Shown piece after piece: positions 25,858 through 35,246 of a stretch of DNA of 64,000 nucleotides; positions within the stretch are counted from its first letter, which is position 1, and every line of letters starts with the position of its first letter. The stretch is taken from assembly GCA_023409975.1 (NCBI GenBank), contig JAEYQO010000058.1, positions 1-64,000 of the forward strand, written 5' to 3'. The stretch is from Bacteroidota bacterium. Its GTDB lineage: Bacteria > Bacteroidota > Bacteroidia > Chitinophagales > Chitinophagaceae. The position numbers and the translations under genes were made by a program. The notes below the pieces were generated by a model that saw nothing but the letters and a program-made list of their open reading frames with translations, was not told the origin of the DNA and made no database searches.

Positions 25858-26490
25858 CTAAATAAACTTATTATCCTTCGCCATCTTGATAGCATCCGCC
25901 TTGGAATGCACGTCAAGCTTGTGGTAGATGTTCTTGATATGGGACTTAACCGTTTCGAGATCAATAAAAAGCTCTTCTGCAATACGCTTCCTGCTCTTGC
26001 CGGTCGCGATCTGCTCCAGAATTTCCGTTTCCCTTCTCGTTAGTGGCGATTGCTCATTCCGTTTGAAGGAGGAGATCACCATCCTTGCGATATGGGCACT
26101 CATCGGACCGCCCCCCTCCATCACCTCATGAATAGCGCTGATGATCTTCTCCGGCGGAGTGTTCTTCGTCAGATAACCTGAAGCTCCATTTCCGAGTGCT
26201 CTGAATATCTGCTGCTCCTGTTCGTAAACGGTCAGCATGAGAATATAGGTTTCGGGAAGGAGCTTCTTTAGTTTGGGAATGGCATCCAAACCATTCGTTC
26301 CAGGCATCTCGATATCCAGCAGGATCACATCCGGATCGTCCTGAACGATCTTCCGGGCTGCATCTTCAAAACTTCGGTAACTGCTGACTACCTGGTATCC
26401 TTCAGTGTTATCAATCAGGTAAGCAAAACCCTCGCGGATGGTTTCATCATCTTCTATGAGCGAGACGCGGATGTCGAGATTACGGGCCAT
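25858..26490 (-). CDS. NarL/LuxR-type response regulator
   Basis: 210 residues. Receiver domain with EDDE near the start, phosphoacceptor D59 in VILLDIEMPG and the lysine of GYLTKNTPP. A LuxR-type DNA-binding domain follows (about 148-207: LTRRETEILEQIATGKSRKRIAEELFIDLETVKSHIKNIYHKLDV). It lies 71 bases downstream of the propeller-type kinase on the same strand, the usual cognate arrangement. Confidence 0.93.
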   Translation of the reverse strand: MARNLDIRVSLIEDDETIREGFAYLIDNTEGYQVVSSYRSFEDAARKIVQDDPDVILLDIEMPGTNGLDAIPKLKKLLPETYILMLTVYEQEQQIFRALGNGASGYLTKNTPPEKIISAIHEVMEGGGPMSAHIARMVISSFKRNEQSPLTRRETEILEQIATGKSRKRIAEELFIDLETVKSHIKNIYHKLDVHSKADAIKMAKDNKFI

Positions 26491-26561
26491 GTCTGGTGTT
26501 TTGCTAAAGTTCCGAATGTTTTACGATTCGTCCATCACCCGTGAAGGGGTAGCTTTACCCC

Positions 26562-29549
26562 CTACTCTTTCGGAAGCTTGTGCTCAAACTTATCATTGGG
26601 GATTTTGAAGGTCAGCGTTATGATCGTTCCCTTATCCTTCTCAGAATCGATATAGAGCCGGCCATTGATCCTTTTAGCCCGCGTATGCATATTATCGATC
26701 CCATGCCCCTTCTTCACATAATGTAAATCAAACCCAACCCCGTAATCCATCAGCTTCAACTGCAACACATTGTCCTTTCGCAGCCAGGCCTCCATCTTGA
26801 TCTTTTTCGCATTGGAGTATTTCAGTGAGTTGTTCAGCGCTTCTTTAAAGATCATGATCAGGTTGCGACTAACATCCAGCGGCAGAACATGCTTTTTCCA
26901 TTCTTCGTCTGTACCAAGAAAATTGAATTCTACCTCGGTATCCTGAAACAATTCAAACCCAAAGTCCCGGATCCGGTGAAGGATCTCATAAAGATTATCG
27001 TTTGATGGCTTTAGCGACCAAAGGATATCCCGGGTACCGCTATAAAGCTGAGAGGTATTTTCCTGTATCTTCTCTATGATTCTGTTGGTCTCTGGTGTCG
27101 GTGCCACTATCTTCGACTTCAGCACATTCGTGAGCACATTGATTCTCGTGAGCCTGTTGCCTACTTCATCATGAAAATCTTCTGCGGTACGCTGACGCAC
27201 CTTGCTTTGCTCTTCCTTTCTCAACCGTTCCAGTAGCCGGATGCGGTTCTGTTTCTTCAGATTGGCGAGGTATTGTATGGTGACTCCCAGGAGGATACAG
27301 CCCAGCAGTATCAGCAGCCGGAACCAGTTCGTTTTATGGAATGGTGTAATGATCTCAAATGGATACCGCAACTCTTTGGGCTGTGCTGAAGAACCCCAGG
27401 CAATAGCCTGAACTCTCAGAACATAATTTCCCGGAGGAAGAGCCGAGAATGTCACAGTATTTGTTGTGGACCAGTCTGACCAGGGGACATCAAGTCCTTC
27501 AATCTGGTAGCGGTATTTAATCTGTTCATTGCTGCTCAGTGAAATGGCCTGAAAGGTAAACGAGATATGGTTTTTCTTATACGGCAGCTTCAGGCCGTAG
27601 GGTACCTGATACCACACATCAGTGCTATCAGAATAATCTGCGGGTATGGAAGGTTCGCCGGGAAGCTTCACGGACTGGAGCATAATGCTCGCAGGTTGCG
27701 GCTCAACGAGGTTGCGCTGAGGCTTGTACTGGAGTGCGCCGTTAGTAGTACCAAACCAGATACTGCCATCCGGCATTCGCAGAATAGCATTGTGATTGCT
27801 TTCCATGCCCCTCATACCATGGCCTTTGCCATAGAAGTAAACAGAGGGCTCCGCCTTGTCGTTCAAAGAAATCCGGTGAATACCATAGCCGGTTCCCGCC
27901 CAGATATCTCCCGCTTCATCCGTAATAATATTATAGATGAAGTCTGACTGTAATCCATTCGATTGATTGATGACAACAGTTCTGCGCGTATCCAGATGAT
28001 AGGCAATGATGCCATTGTCACTGGTTCCTACCCATAACTCCCGCCCCCTCTTTGTGAAGCACTGCGCAGAAAAGCTGTCCAGCGCCGTGCCTGTAACGAA
28101 AGGCGATACAGACCCACCGGCCCATAGCGAAAGCCCCTTTGTAGTAGCTATCAGCACACTATCATCCCCCAACTGGATAAAGGCCTGAGCGACCAGGACA
28201 TCCTGCAGCACTTTTTCAAAGGTTCGGCCATTGTATAGCATGGCCCCGTTGGAACTCCCGATCCAGAGGCGTTCCTTATCGTCCTTATATATTGCGGCAA
28301 TGGAGTTCGACAGAAGCCGTCCGTCTGCGGTGCTATAATGAAAGAACCATCTACCGTTATACCGCCAGAGACCCGCATTGCGGGTGCCGATCCATAGACT
28401 TCCGTTACGGTATCGAAGCGCGGTGATGACCGGTGTGGTGGTCGTGGGAAGATGTAACTGTCCGATAAGGCCGTTCTCGAAATAATAGAGTCCCGCATCA
28501 TATGTACCAAAGTACACTCTGCCGGCGCCATCCCATTCTATACTAGTCACCTGACCACTACCCAGTCCGGTCGATTCATCGATCACTGTGAATTGGGTAC
28601 CGGAATATCTGAAAACACCCTGACCATCGGAAGCCAGCCATATATTCCCTTCTGCATCGGTGAATACGTCAGGAAATGAATTGTCACTCAGACCACTCCG
28701 TTTGCTGAAATAGGTGGTCGTAGAATCCGCCAGCCGCAGCACTCCTGAGGCCATCCCAACCCATAAAGCGCCTGAGCGATCTTCGGTAATGGCATGCATG
28801 GAAGTAAACAAAGTTTCCATCCCCGATCTTAAAACAGGGCGTCGAAGCCAGCCACTATCGGTAGTGAACAACCCAACGTTGCTTGTGAACCACAACCTGC
28901 TGCGGGAGTCGCGAAAGATATCACTGACGATCACCGCTCCGGCAGCGCCTGCTGGGGCTGCCAGGCTGTCCCATTTGTTCCCGGAGAGGCGGTAAACCAT
29001 TCCACCAACTCGGGCCAGCCAGACCTGTCCTTTTTCGACGAGAAGGGAGGTGATAACCGCTCCGGTGTCTGGGGGACGAATCGTGCTGATTTTGTCCCCC
29101 TCGATCATGAAAGCCCTGTTGCCCTGAAGGAACCATACACGACCGGAAGAATCCGCCGAAATCTGCGAGACGAAGGACGACCGCGTTTTTGCCGGGTAAT
29201 GGTGGAACTTCCTTCCGTCGAAACGGGAAAGGCCCTCAGTGCCTCCCAGCCAAATCTGCCCTCTCAGGTCGACTGCCAGGGCATACACAGCATTGTTCAA
29301 CATGCCGTGACGAGTGGAAAAACTGGTGAACGTCTTACCATCATACCGGCTGAGTCCGCCAAGCGTACCAATCCACAAATGACCCAGATGATCCTGGGTG
29401 AGCACCCTGGGCTGAGACTGGATCAATCCGCTTTCCACATTCAGGTTGAAAAACGGATAACGCTGTGCCCTGGCACTGTTTGCACACAGTACGAGGAACA
29501 ACAAAAAGAAACACAGTGGGCGATATATGCCCGCGAGCCGGTTCACCAT
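26562..29549 (-). CDS. Two-component propeller sensor histidine kinase
   Basis: 995 residues. Signal peptide (about 1-28), then about fourteen periplasmic blades of the Reg_prop type (repeats such as GHLWIGTLGGLSRYDGKTFTSF, GNIWLASDGQGVFRY, GDIWAGTGYGIHRI). A Y_Y_Y domain follows (about 650-740, IKYRYQIEGLDVPWSDWS...LPPGNYVLRVQA), then one transmembrane helix (about 747-768). The cytoplasmic part is a HisKA_3 domain with H793 in TAEDFHDEVGNRL and an ATPase domain (EALNNSLKYSNA, MDYGVGFD). Unlike the polysaccharide-sensing hybrid kinases of Bacteroides, it has no receiver or AraC part; the regulator is separate and lies downstream. The receptor gene at 29730 diverges from it and may be a target. 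Confidence 0.93.
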   Translation of the reverse strand: MVNRLAGIYRPLCFFLLFLVLCANSARAQRYPFFNLNVESGLIQSQPRVLTQDHLGHLWIGTLGGLSRYDGKTFTSFSTRHGMLNNAVYALAVDLRGQIWLGGTEGLSRFDGRKFHHYPAKTRSSFVSQISADSSGRVWFLQGNRAFMIEGDKISTIRPPDTGAVITSLLVEKGQVWLARVGGMVYRLSGNKWDSLAAPAGAAGAVIVSDIFRDSRSRLWFTSNVGLFTTDSGWLRRPVLRSGMETLFTSMHAITEDRSGALWVGMASGVLRLADSTTTYFSKRSGLSDNSFPDVFTDAEGNIWLASDGQGVFRYSGTQFTVIDESTGLGSGQVTSIEWDGAGRVYFGTYDAGLYYFENGLIGQLHLPTTTTPVITALRYRNGSLWIGTRNAGLWRYNGRWFFHYSTADGRLLSNSIAAIYKDDKERLWIGSSNGAMLYNGRTFEKVLQDVLVAQAFIQLGDDSVLIATTKGLSLWAGGSVSPFVTGTALDSFSAQCFTKRGRELWVGTSDNGIIAYHLDTRRTVVINQSNGLQSDFIYNIITDEAGDIWAGTGYGIHRISLNDKAEPSVYFYGKGHGMRGMESNHNAILRMPDGSIWFGTTNGALQYKPQRNLVEPQPASIMLQSVKLPGEPSIPADYSDSTDVWYQVPYGLKLPYKKNHISFTFQAISLSSNEQIKYRYQIEGLDVPWSDWSTTNTVTFSALPPGNYVLRVQAIAWGSSAQPKELRYPFEIITPFHKTNWFRLLILLGCILLGVTIQYLANLKKQNRIRLLERLRKEEQSKVRQRTAEDFHDEVGNRLTRINVLTNVLKSKIVAPTPETNRIIEKIQENTSQLYSGTRDILWSLKPSNDNLYEILHRIRDFGFELFQDTEVEFNFLGTDEEWKKHVLPLDVSRNLIMIFKEALNNSLKYSNAKKIKMEAWLRKDNVLQLKLMDYGVGFDLHYVKKGHGIDNMHTRAKRINGRLYIDSEKDKGTIITLTFKIPNDKFEHKLPKE

Positions 29550-29608
29550 AACGTCTTAGTGAAGATAATTCTTTCGTATGACTGAAACATACGATCAGAA
29601 TGACGTTA
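29549..29608. repeat. Nested inverted repeats at the kinase start
   Basis: Outer pair TAACGTC (29549-29555)/GACGTTA (29602-29608) encloses an inner 7-bp pair TCGTATG (29574-29580)/CATACGA (29588-29594). The outer arm touches the kinase start codon. It lies in the divergent interval between kinase and receptor genes. Confidence 0.65.
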
Positions 29609-29703
29609 AATGAACATGCCAGCCCCATAAATCCCCCATTGCGGGTGAGCCCAAAAAAGCCATTTCCCCCGACCCGGGTGAAAGCCGCGGTGAAGTACCT
29701 GGA

Positions 29704-29711
29704 TACCTTTG
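29704..29711 (+). promoter_or_regulatory. -7 box of the receptor gene
   Basis: TACCTTTG, exact consensus, ends 18 bases before the ATG of the TonB-type receptor. Confidence 0.55.
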
Positions 29712-29729
29712 AGCATAAACCAGGGAACC

Positions 29730-32165
29730 ATGCAACGCAGACTTATTTTATTGCTTTTAATGATGGGATTTTATGGGATGGCAATAGCAGGGCAAACCTT
29801 TATCCAGATTTCAGGAGAGGTAAAAGACACCGGGGGAGAACCCCTCCCGGCCGCTAATATTATCTTGCTGAAAGACAGCTCCATCGTGAAGGTTGGACTA
29901 AGCGGATCTGATGGCAGGTTCATCATAAATGGCATTACCCCAAGCACCTATCGGATACGATTTGAATTCATAGGATTTGAAACACAGGTAAAGGAGCTAC
30001 CAGAGCTCAACGCTGATTATCAACTACCGACGATCGTCATGCAGGAATCAGCCACTGATCTGAAAGAGGTAACCGTCAAAGCGCACCGGCCGCTCCTGGA
30101 AGTGAAACCGGACATGCTGGTGGTCAATGTAGACCAGAGCATAGCTGGTGCGGGCTCCTCTGCGCTGGATGTACTGCAGCGCTCACCGGGGGTTCAGATC
30201 GACAATAACGACAACATCTCCCTGAAAGGCAAGTCGGGTGTAATGATCTGGATCGATGGCAAGCCAACACCGATGACCGGTGCCGACCTCGCCAATGTGC
30301 TGAGGAGTATGCCCTCACATACCATTGACAAAATAGAGCTGATCTCCAATCCCGGAGCACGGTATGATGCCGCCGGCAGTGCAGGAATCATCAATATCCG
30401 CACAAAAAAGGATCAGAGATTTGGCACGAATGGGACGATCAATGCCAGTTACGGTCAGGGCGTTTACCCGAAATACAACGCAGGATTCAGCCTGAACCAT
30501 CGCCACCGGAAATTCAATGTATATGCCTCCTATAACTACGCCCTTCGCTACTGGTTCAATCACCTGATGCTTGACAGGAGGTTTCTGGATACGGATAACA
30601 ATGATCAACAGCTATTCCGGTACGCTCAGGATAATTATGCGCTGTTCGATTTTAATAACCATACGGCTTCAGGCGGATTCGATTACTCACTTACAGACAA
30701 AACCAGCATCGGACTGGGCATTAACTATGTGACCAATCGTTTCAACCCAAAAGCAGACAATGTCTCCCGCGCTCTGGGTCCTGCCAATGAGCTGATCTAC
30801 AATTTTGTAACCCAGGGGAGACATGAAAACTTCTATTATAATTATTCAGGAAACGGTTTTCTCAGGCATCGTTTCGATACCGCAGGAAGAGAGCTGACGG
30901 TAGACCTTGACTATGCGCGCTTTGGAAATGACAGCCGACAGCACTTTATCACCTGGTATGATGCTCCCGAAGGGAACGATCATCCGGAGGATTATTTTCT
31001 GAACAGCGATCTGCAGGGACTCACCCAGATCCGATCGCTTAAAGCAGATTTCATTAACCCGGCAAGCCGGATCCCCTATGAACTGGGCATCAAGACTGCC
31101 TGGGTTACGGCAGATAACCGGCCGCTTTTCTTCGAAAAGCACAACGGAGAATTTGTGCCGGATCCAAAAAGAAGCAATCATTTCATTTACAATGAAAATA
31201 TCAATGCAGCCTACGTCAATCTAAGGAAAGACTTCAGGAAATGGAGCACGCAAATAGGCCTCCGTGCTGAACAGACACGGGCAGACTGGGAACAGAAAAC
31301 GACTCAGGAGCTGTTCAAAACTGAGTATACGCAATTGTTCCCCAGCCTCGCCGTGCAGTATCATCTCCACGAAAAACACGACCTGGGTATCACCGTTAGC
31401 AGGAGAATCGAACGTCCGAACTATCAGCAATTGAACCCTTTCAAGTATTTTATTGACCGGACCACCTATCGCGAGGGATATCCCTACCTGCGTCCGGCTT
31501 CGTTCTACTCAACAGAGCTAAGTCATACCTATAAGCAGCGTTTTGTCACCACCCTCACTGTTGGCATCAATGATGGTGTGATTGTAGAAGTGATTCAGCC
31601 GAGTGATTATGAGGATTCGGTAACCGTGCAGACCAATAAGAACCTGGATCGAATGATATTCATTGGTTTGAGTGGCTCCTACAACTTCCAGATCACCCGC
31701 TGGTGGAGCAATATGACCAACTTCAATGCCTACTATGCACGCTACGAGGGATATATAGCCAACACACCCCTTCGTGACGGTGAGCCGACGATTCACCTCT
31801 TCACCAATAACACTTTTCTGCTGCCCAGGGATTTTTCAGTGGAACTGGGATGCTGGTATCAGGCGCGCCAGGTGTATGGATATATGGTGGTGGAGCCGCT
31901 CTGGATGTTGAACGCCGGCATTCAAAAGCATCTTTTCGACAAAAAAGCAACCGTGCGGCTAAATGTTCAGGACGCCTTCTGGACCGGCTATCCCAGTGCG
32001 ACCTCAAGGTATGTAGGCTACCTGGAGCATTTCACGGCTAAGCGGGAAACCAGAACGGTAAATATTGCCTTCACCTATCGCTTTGGTAGTAATTCAGTGG
32101 CCCCAACAAGACGTAGGAGCGGTGGCGCTGAAGATGAGAAGCGCAGGGCCGGCACCCAAAGCTAG
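29730..32165 (+). CDS. Outer-membrane beta-barrel receptor with carboxypeptidase-regulatory-like domain
   Basis: 811 residues. Signal peptide (MQRRLILLLLMMGFYGMAIAG), then a CarboxypepD_reg-like domain (about 26-110, ISGEVKDTGGEPLPAANIILLKDSSIVKVGLSGSDGRF). A TonB-receptor plug follows (about 118-225, ...SIAGAGSSALDVLQRSPGVQIDNNDNISLKGKSGVMIWIDGKP, IELISNPGARYDAAGSAGIINIRTKK), then a large beta-barrel of the OMP_b-brl_3 type ending ...TVNIAFTYRFGSNS and a basic tail. It imports or senses a ligand across the outer membrane; the substrate is unknown. No SusD partner follows, so it is not a typical polysaccharide locus. The in-frame TTG seven codons upstream lies beside the -7 box and is rejected. 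Confidence 0.9.
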   Translation: MQRRLILLLLMMGFYGMAIAGQTFIQISGEVKDTGGEPLPAANIILLKDSSIVKVGLSGSDGRFIINGITPSTYRIRFEFIGFETQVKELPELNADYQLPTIVMQESATDLKEVTVKAHRPLLEVKPDMLVVNVDQSIAGAGSSALDVLQRSPGVQIDNNDNISLKGKSGVMIWIDGKPTPMTGADLANVLRSMPSHTIDKIELISNPGARYDAAGSAGIINIRTKKDQRFGTNGTINASYGQGVYPKYNAGFSLNHRHRKFNVYASYNYALRYWFNHLMLDRRFLDTDNNDQQLFRYAQDNYALFDFNNHTASGGFDYSLTDKTSIGLGINYVTNRFNPKADNVSRALGPANELIYNFVTQGRHENFYYNYSGNGFLRHRFDTAGRELTVDLDYARFGNDSRQHFITWYDAPEGNDHPEDYFLNSDLQGLTQIRSLKADFINPASRIPYELGIKTAWVTADNRPLFFEKHNGEFVPDPKRSNHFIYNENINAAYVNLRKDFRKWSTQIGLRAEQTRADWEQKTTQELFKTEYTQLFPSLAVQYHLHEKHDLGITVSRRIERPNYQQLNPFKYFIDRTTYREGYPYLRPASFYSTELSHTYKQRFVTTLTVGINDGVIVEVIQPSDYEDSVTVQTNKNLDRMIFIGLSGSYNFQITRWWSNMTNFNAYYARYEGYIANTPLRDGEPTIHLFTNNTFLLPRDFSVELGCWYQARQVYGYMVVEPLWMLNAGIQKHLFDKKATVRLNVQDAFWTGYPSATSRYVGYLEHFTAKRETRTVNIAFTYRFGSNSVAPTRRRSGGAEDEKRRAGTQS

Positions 32166-32207
32166 GAACCAAATACCCACTATATGGAATAACACACCAA
32201 ATGAAAA

Positions 32208-32247
32208 AAGCCTCCGGTCAAAACATATCCTGCTTAACCGGAGGCTT
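32208..32247. terminator. Intrinsic terminator between converging genes
   Basis: Perfect 11-bp stem AAGCCTCCGGT/ACCGGAGGCTT with an 18-base loop. The A run on its left gives a T run for the minus-strand EnvC-like transcript. Confidence 0.8.
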
Positions 32248-32268
32248 CTCTATTGAAAAAACTAATAA

Positions 32269-33681
32269 TTACTGAGCGATCCAGTGAGCAGGATCCTGAG
32301 CTGCAGACTTGTCGTTGGCGCCCACTTTCCAGAGCTCAAAGTGCATCAGGTATTCCCCGTTTTCATTGGCAATTACATTTCCTATCGTCTGCTTCATAGC
32401 CACCTGCTGCCCTTTCTTCACTGCAACATTGCCCAGTCGGGAGTAAACCGTAAAAAAGCGACCGTGATCAACCAGCACACACTGGCCCATACCCGGTACC
32501 ACAAGAATGCTCTTCACAGTGCCATTGAACACCGCTCTCGCGGGGGCATTTGGTGCCGTCTGGATCTCAATGCCACTATTCTCAAGTTGGATATTATACA
32601 CGGGGTGCTTCGTGCGACCAAAACGCTCGGCAATAAAACCCTTCTCCACCGGCCAGGGGAGTTTGCCCCGGTTGCTTTCGAAGTTGTCTGAGAGTGCCGC
32701 TACCTCGGGAGTCAAACTGAGACTATAGGACGGACGAGGAGCCGGGGTGCTTTTCGCAGTAGTTGCTGGAGCAGGTTTCGCCGCAGGCCCGGATGCACCT
32801 GATGTGGCAGGTGGGATACTGGTGTTTCCTCCAACAGTGCGGATACCTGAACCTGTGTTCACACTAACACCGCCGCTGTTGCTGGCAGCAGCAAGCTTGC
32901 GTTCTTCCTCTTCCCTTCTCTTACGCTCTTCCTCTTCCCGCTTCTTGGCCAGTTCGATCTCACGCTGGATCAATTGCTGTATCGTACGCTCCAATTGACG
33001 AAGTGATTTCTGATTTCTGACGATCGTACCGGAAAGCTGCTTTTCCTTCCCTTTCAGTTCCTGAACGATCTTATCTTTCTCATTGGATTCTTTGACGATC
33101 ACCATCTTCTGCTGCTCTTCTGCTGTCAGGAGCAGATCCTTCTGAGATTTGACGGTATTCAGCTCATTGATCTTCTTCTCGATACTGGCTTGTGTGATCC
33201 TTATCTTTTCTGCCTGCTCTTTCCGGTAGTCGCGATAACGCTTCAGATACTTCAGGCGACGAATGGCTTCATTAAAATTATCTGATGAAAACAGAAAGGC
33301 CATCATATCGTAGGAGCTCCTGTGCTTATAGGCATATCGGATCGACTGGGCATACTGGATCTGCAAAGTCTCCAGGTTCTGTTTCAACTGAGAAACTTCC
33401 TGTGTAGACATCTTAATATTGTTATCTATATAACGGATCTCCTGATTGATATTATTGATCAGCCGCTGTCTTTCAGCCACCTTATTCTGCAGGGCGCGCA
33501 ACTGCGCCATCGTTGCAGTCTTGTTCTTTTTGGTAGCCTCTAGCTGGTCCTGGGTTTCTTTTATGGACTGCAGGATGTTCTGGCGCTGCTTTTCCAGGTC
33601 GGTGCGCGACTGTGCTGCTGACTGCAAACCTGCCATCAGAAGTGCCAACAAGCAGATGAGATAGAACCTGGGGTTACGCAT
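32269..33681 (-). CDS. EnvC-like murein hydrolase activator (degenerate M23)
   Basis: 470 residues: signal peptide (MRNPRFYLICLLALLMAGLQSAAQ), a long coiled coil (about 28-260, LEKQRQNILQSIKETQDQLEATKKN and many K/E/R heptads), a Pro/Ala/Thr-rich linker and a C-terminal LytM/M23 domain (about 345-468). The domain keeps the fold (LPWPVEKGFIAERFG, GTVKSILVVPGMGQCVLVDHG, HFELW). The zinc-binding positions are lost: NSGIEI stands where catalytic enzymes have HxGxD, and YSRLG where they have YxHL. As in EnvC, it should activate amidases rather than cut peptidoglycan. I start at the signal-peptide Met, twelve codons inside the open frame. Confidence 0.9.
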   Translation of the reverse strand: MRNPRFYLICLLALLMAGLQSAAQSRTDLEKQRQNILQSIKETQDQLEATKKNKTATMAQLRALQNKVAERQRLINNINQEIRYIDNNIKMSTQEVSQLKQNLETLQIQYAQSIRYAYKHRSSYDMMAFLFSSDNFNEAIRRLKYLKRYRDYRKEQAEKIRITQASIEKKINELNTVKSQKDLLLTAEEQQKMVIVKESNEKDKIVQELKGKEKQLSGTIVRNQKSLRQLERTIQQLIQREIELAKKREEEERKRREEEERKLAAASNSGGVSVNTGSGIRTVGGNTSIPPATSGASGPAAKPAPATTAKSTPAPRPSYSLSLTPEVAALSDNFESNRGKLPWPVEKGFIAERFGRTKHPVYNIQLENSGIEIQTAPNAPARAVFNGTVKSILVVPGMGQCVLVDHGRFFTVYSRLGNVAVKKGQQVAMKQTIGNVIANENGEYLMHFELWKVGANDKSAAQDPAHWIAQ

Positions 33682-33841
33682 ACGAGAATTCAGTGGGATA
33701 CAAACAAAAATAACCAATTATCTTGCCCCTCATAATCTACAGTACGATATTTAGGAGGATTTTATATTCTTTTTGATTATCTGCTTCCACCAGACTTTTT
33801 TATTGCGAAAGCTTTACTGATTTTTGTTTCAAAGAACGAGT

Positions 33842-34717
33842 ATGCTGTATTCGATGACCGGCTTCGGACGCGCCGAAGGAGAAGTGAATGGCCGCCAGAT
33901 CGTGGCGGAAATCAAATCGCTTAATGGAAAACAATTTGAAGTTAACACCAAACTCCCCCCCGTACTCCGTTCATACGAACTTGATGTACGTACCATGCTG
34001 GCAAGCTTGCTGATGAGGGGTAGTATTGACTGTTCTGTGGCTGTGAGACAGGAAGGAGCAGCCAAGCCCATGACCATTAATACCGCTCTGGCGATCTATT
34101 ACTATGAGGGCATGAAGCAGATAGCAGACCAGCTCTCGATCCGGGAAGATAATGTGCTGTCCACACTCATGCGGATGCCCGAGGTGGTGGTACCTGACCA
34201 GGATGTCTTGCCAGAGGAGGAATGGGAGGCCGCTAAAAAGATCATAGAAGAAGCTGCCCGACAGCTTATGGCTCATCGCAGAAACGAAGGAGCAGCACTC
34301 GCAAAAGATCTGAGCAGCAGGATTGTCAATATTGAACGTTTACTGGAGAAGGTACTTCCCCTGGAAGCACAACGGACAGACAAGATCCGCACGCGGCTGA
34401 ACAGCTCACTGAAAGACATGGCGGCAAACGAGAACGTGGATGCTAACCGGTTTGAACAGGAGCTGATCTTCTACATTGAACGTATGGACTTTTCTGAAGA
34501 GAAGACAAGACTGGCACAGCACTGTCGCTACTTCCATTCTATCATGGAATCCACTGAAACCTCCAAGGGCAAAAAACTGGGCTTTGTCCTTCAGGAAGTA
34601 GGCAGAGAGATCAACACGCTCGGCGCCAAAGCTAACAATGCAGACATACAGCAGATTGTCATTGAAATGAAAGACGAGCTTGAAAAAGCCAAAGAGCAGG
34701 TTCTGAATGTGCTCTAG
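33842..34717 (+). CDS. yicC: YicC-family endoribonuclease
   Basis: 291 residues. The N-terminus MLYSMTGFGRAEGEVNGRQIVAEIKSLNGKQFEV and the C-terminus (LGFVLQEVGREINTLGAKANNADIQQIVIEMKDELEKAKEQVLNVL) match the YicC/YloC family along its whole length; DUF1732 is the conserved C-terminal part. E. coli YicC is linked to stationary-phase survival and small-RNA turnover, and family members act as endoribonucleases. An in-frame Met lies six codons upstream, but the family start is the one chosen. gldH follows 32 bases later, so co-transcription is likely. Confidence 0.93.
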   Translation: MLYSMTGFGRAEGEVNGRQIVAEIKSLNGKQFEVNTKLPPVLRSYELDVRTMLASLLMRGSIDCSVAVRQEGAAKPMTINTALAIYYYEGMKQIADQLSIREDNVLSTLMRMPEVVVPDQDVLPEEEWEAAKKIIEEAARQLMAHRRNEGAALAKDLSSRIVNIERLLEKVLPLEAQRTDKIRTRLNSSLKDMAANENVDANRFEQELIFYIERMDFSEEKTRLAQHCRYFHSIMESTETSKGKKLGFVLQEVGREINTLGAKANNADIQQIVIEMKDELEKAKEQVLNVL

Positions 34718-34749
34718 CTTTCTGAGAATTTATAACCTTTACACGATCA

Positions 34750-35241
34750 ATGAGATTCAGACATACAGCAGGTGTTATCATTGCTTTACTATTCCTGGCA
34801 GGATGCATGCCATCCCCGTACTACCAGAAGGCCGTATCTGTGCCACATACTGCCTGGGATTATAGCTTCCAGCCAGCATTCGAATTTGAAATAGAAGACA
34901 CTGCCGCTCTTTACAATCTCTACTTCCTCATCCGGCACACGGAAGCCTATCCCTATTCAAATATCTGGCTCTGGGTCTATACGACAGAGCCCGGAGATAC
35001 GATCGCTGAACGAAGCCGGATTGAGATCCCCCTGGCTGAGAAATCAGGAAAATGGCTGGGAAGGGGCATGGGATCCATCTGGGAACACAGAATGCCCATT
35101 ACCCGTAACGATGCACCCATGGTGTTCCCCAGGCCCGGGCGTTATGAGATCCGCTTCGAACAGAACATGCGTGTCGACCCACTACCGGAAGTACTACAGG
35201 TAGGACTCCGGCTCGAAAAGATTGGCCACAGACAGCAATAA
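34750..35241 (+). CDS. gldH: Gliding motility lipoprotein GldH
   Basis: 163 residues: lipoprotein signal MRFRHTAGVIIALLFLAGC (lipidated C19), then a domain with the GldH signature NLYFLIRHTEAYPYSNIWLWVYTT, ...IEIPLAEKSGKWLGRGMGSIWEHRMPI and ...GRYEIRFEQNMRVDPLPEVLQVGLRLEK. GldH is a lipoprotein needed for gliding in Flavobacterium johnsoniae and is also widespread in non-gliding Bacteroidota. Five bases separate it from the following kinase gene. Confidence 0.93.
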   Translation: MRFRHTAGVIIALLFLAGCMPSPYYQKAVSVPHTAWDYSFQPAFEFEIEDTAALYNLYFLIRHTEAYPYSNIWLWVYTTEPGDTIAERSRIEIPLAEKSGKWLGRGMGSIWEHRMPITRNDAPMVFPRPGRYEIRFEQNMRVDPLPEVLQVGLRLEKIGHRQQ

Positions 35242-35246
35242 CGGCT

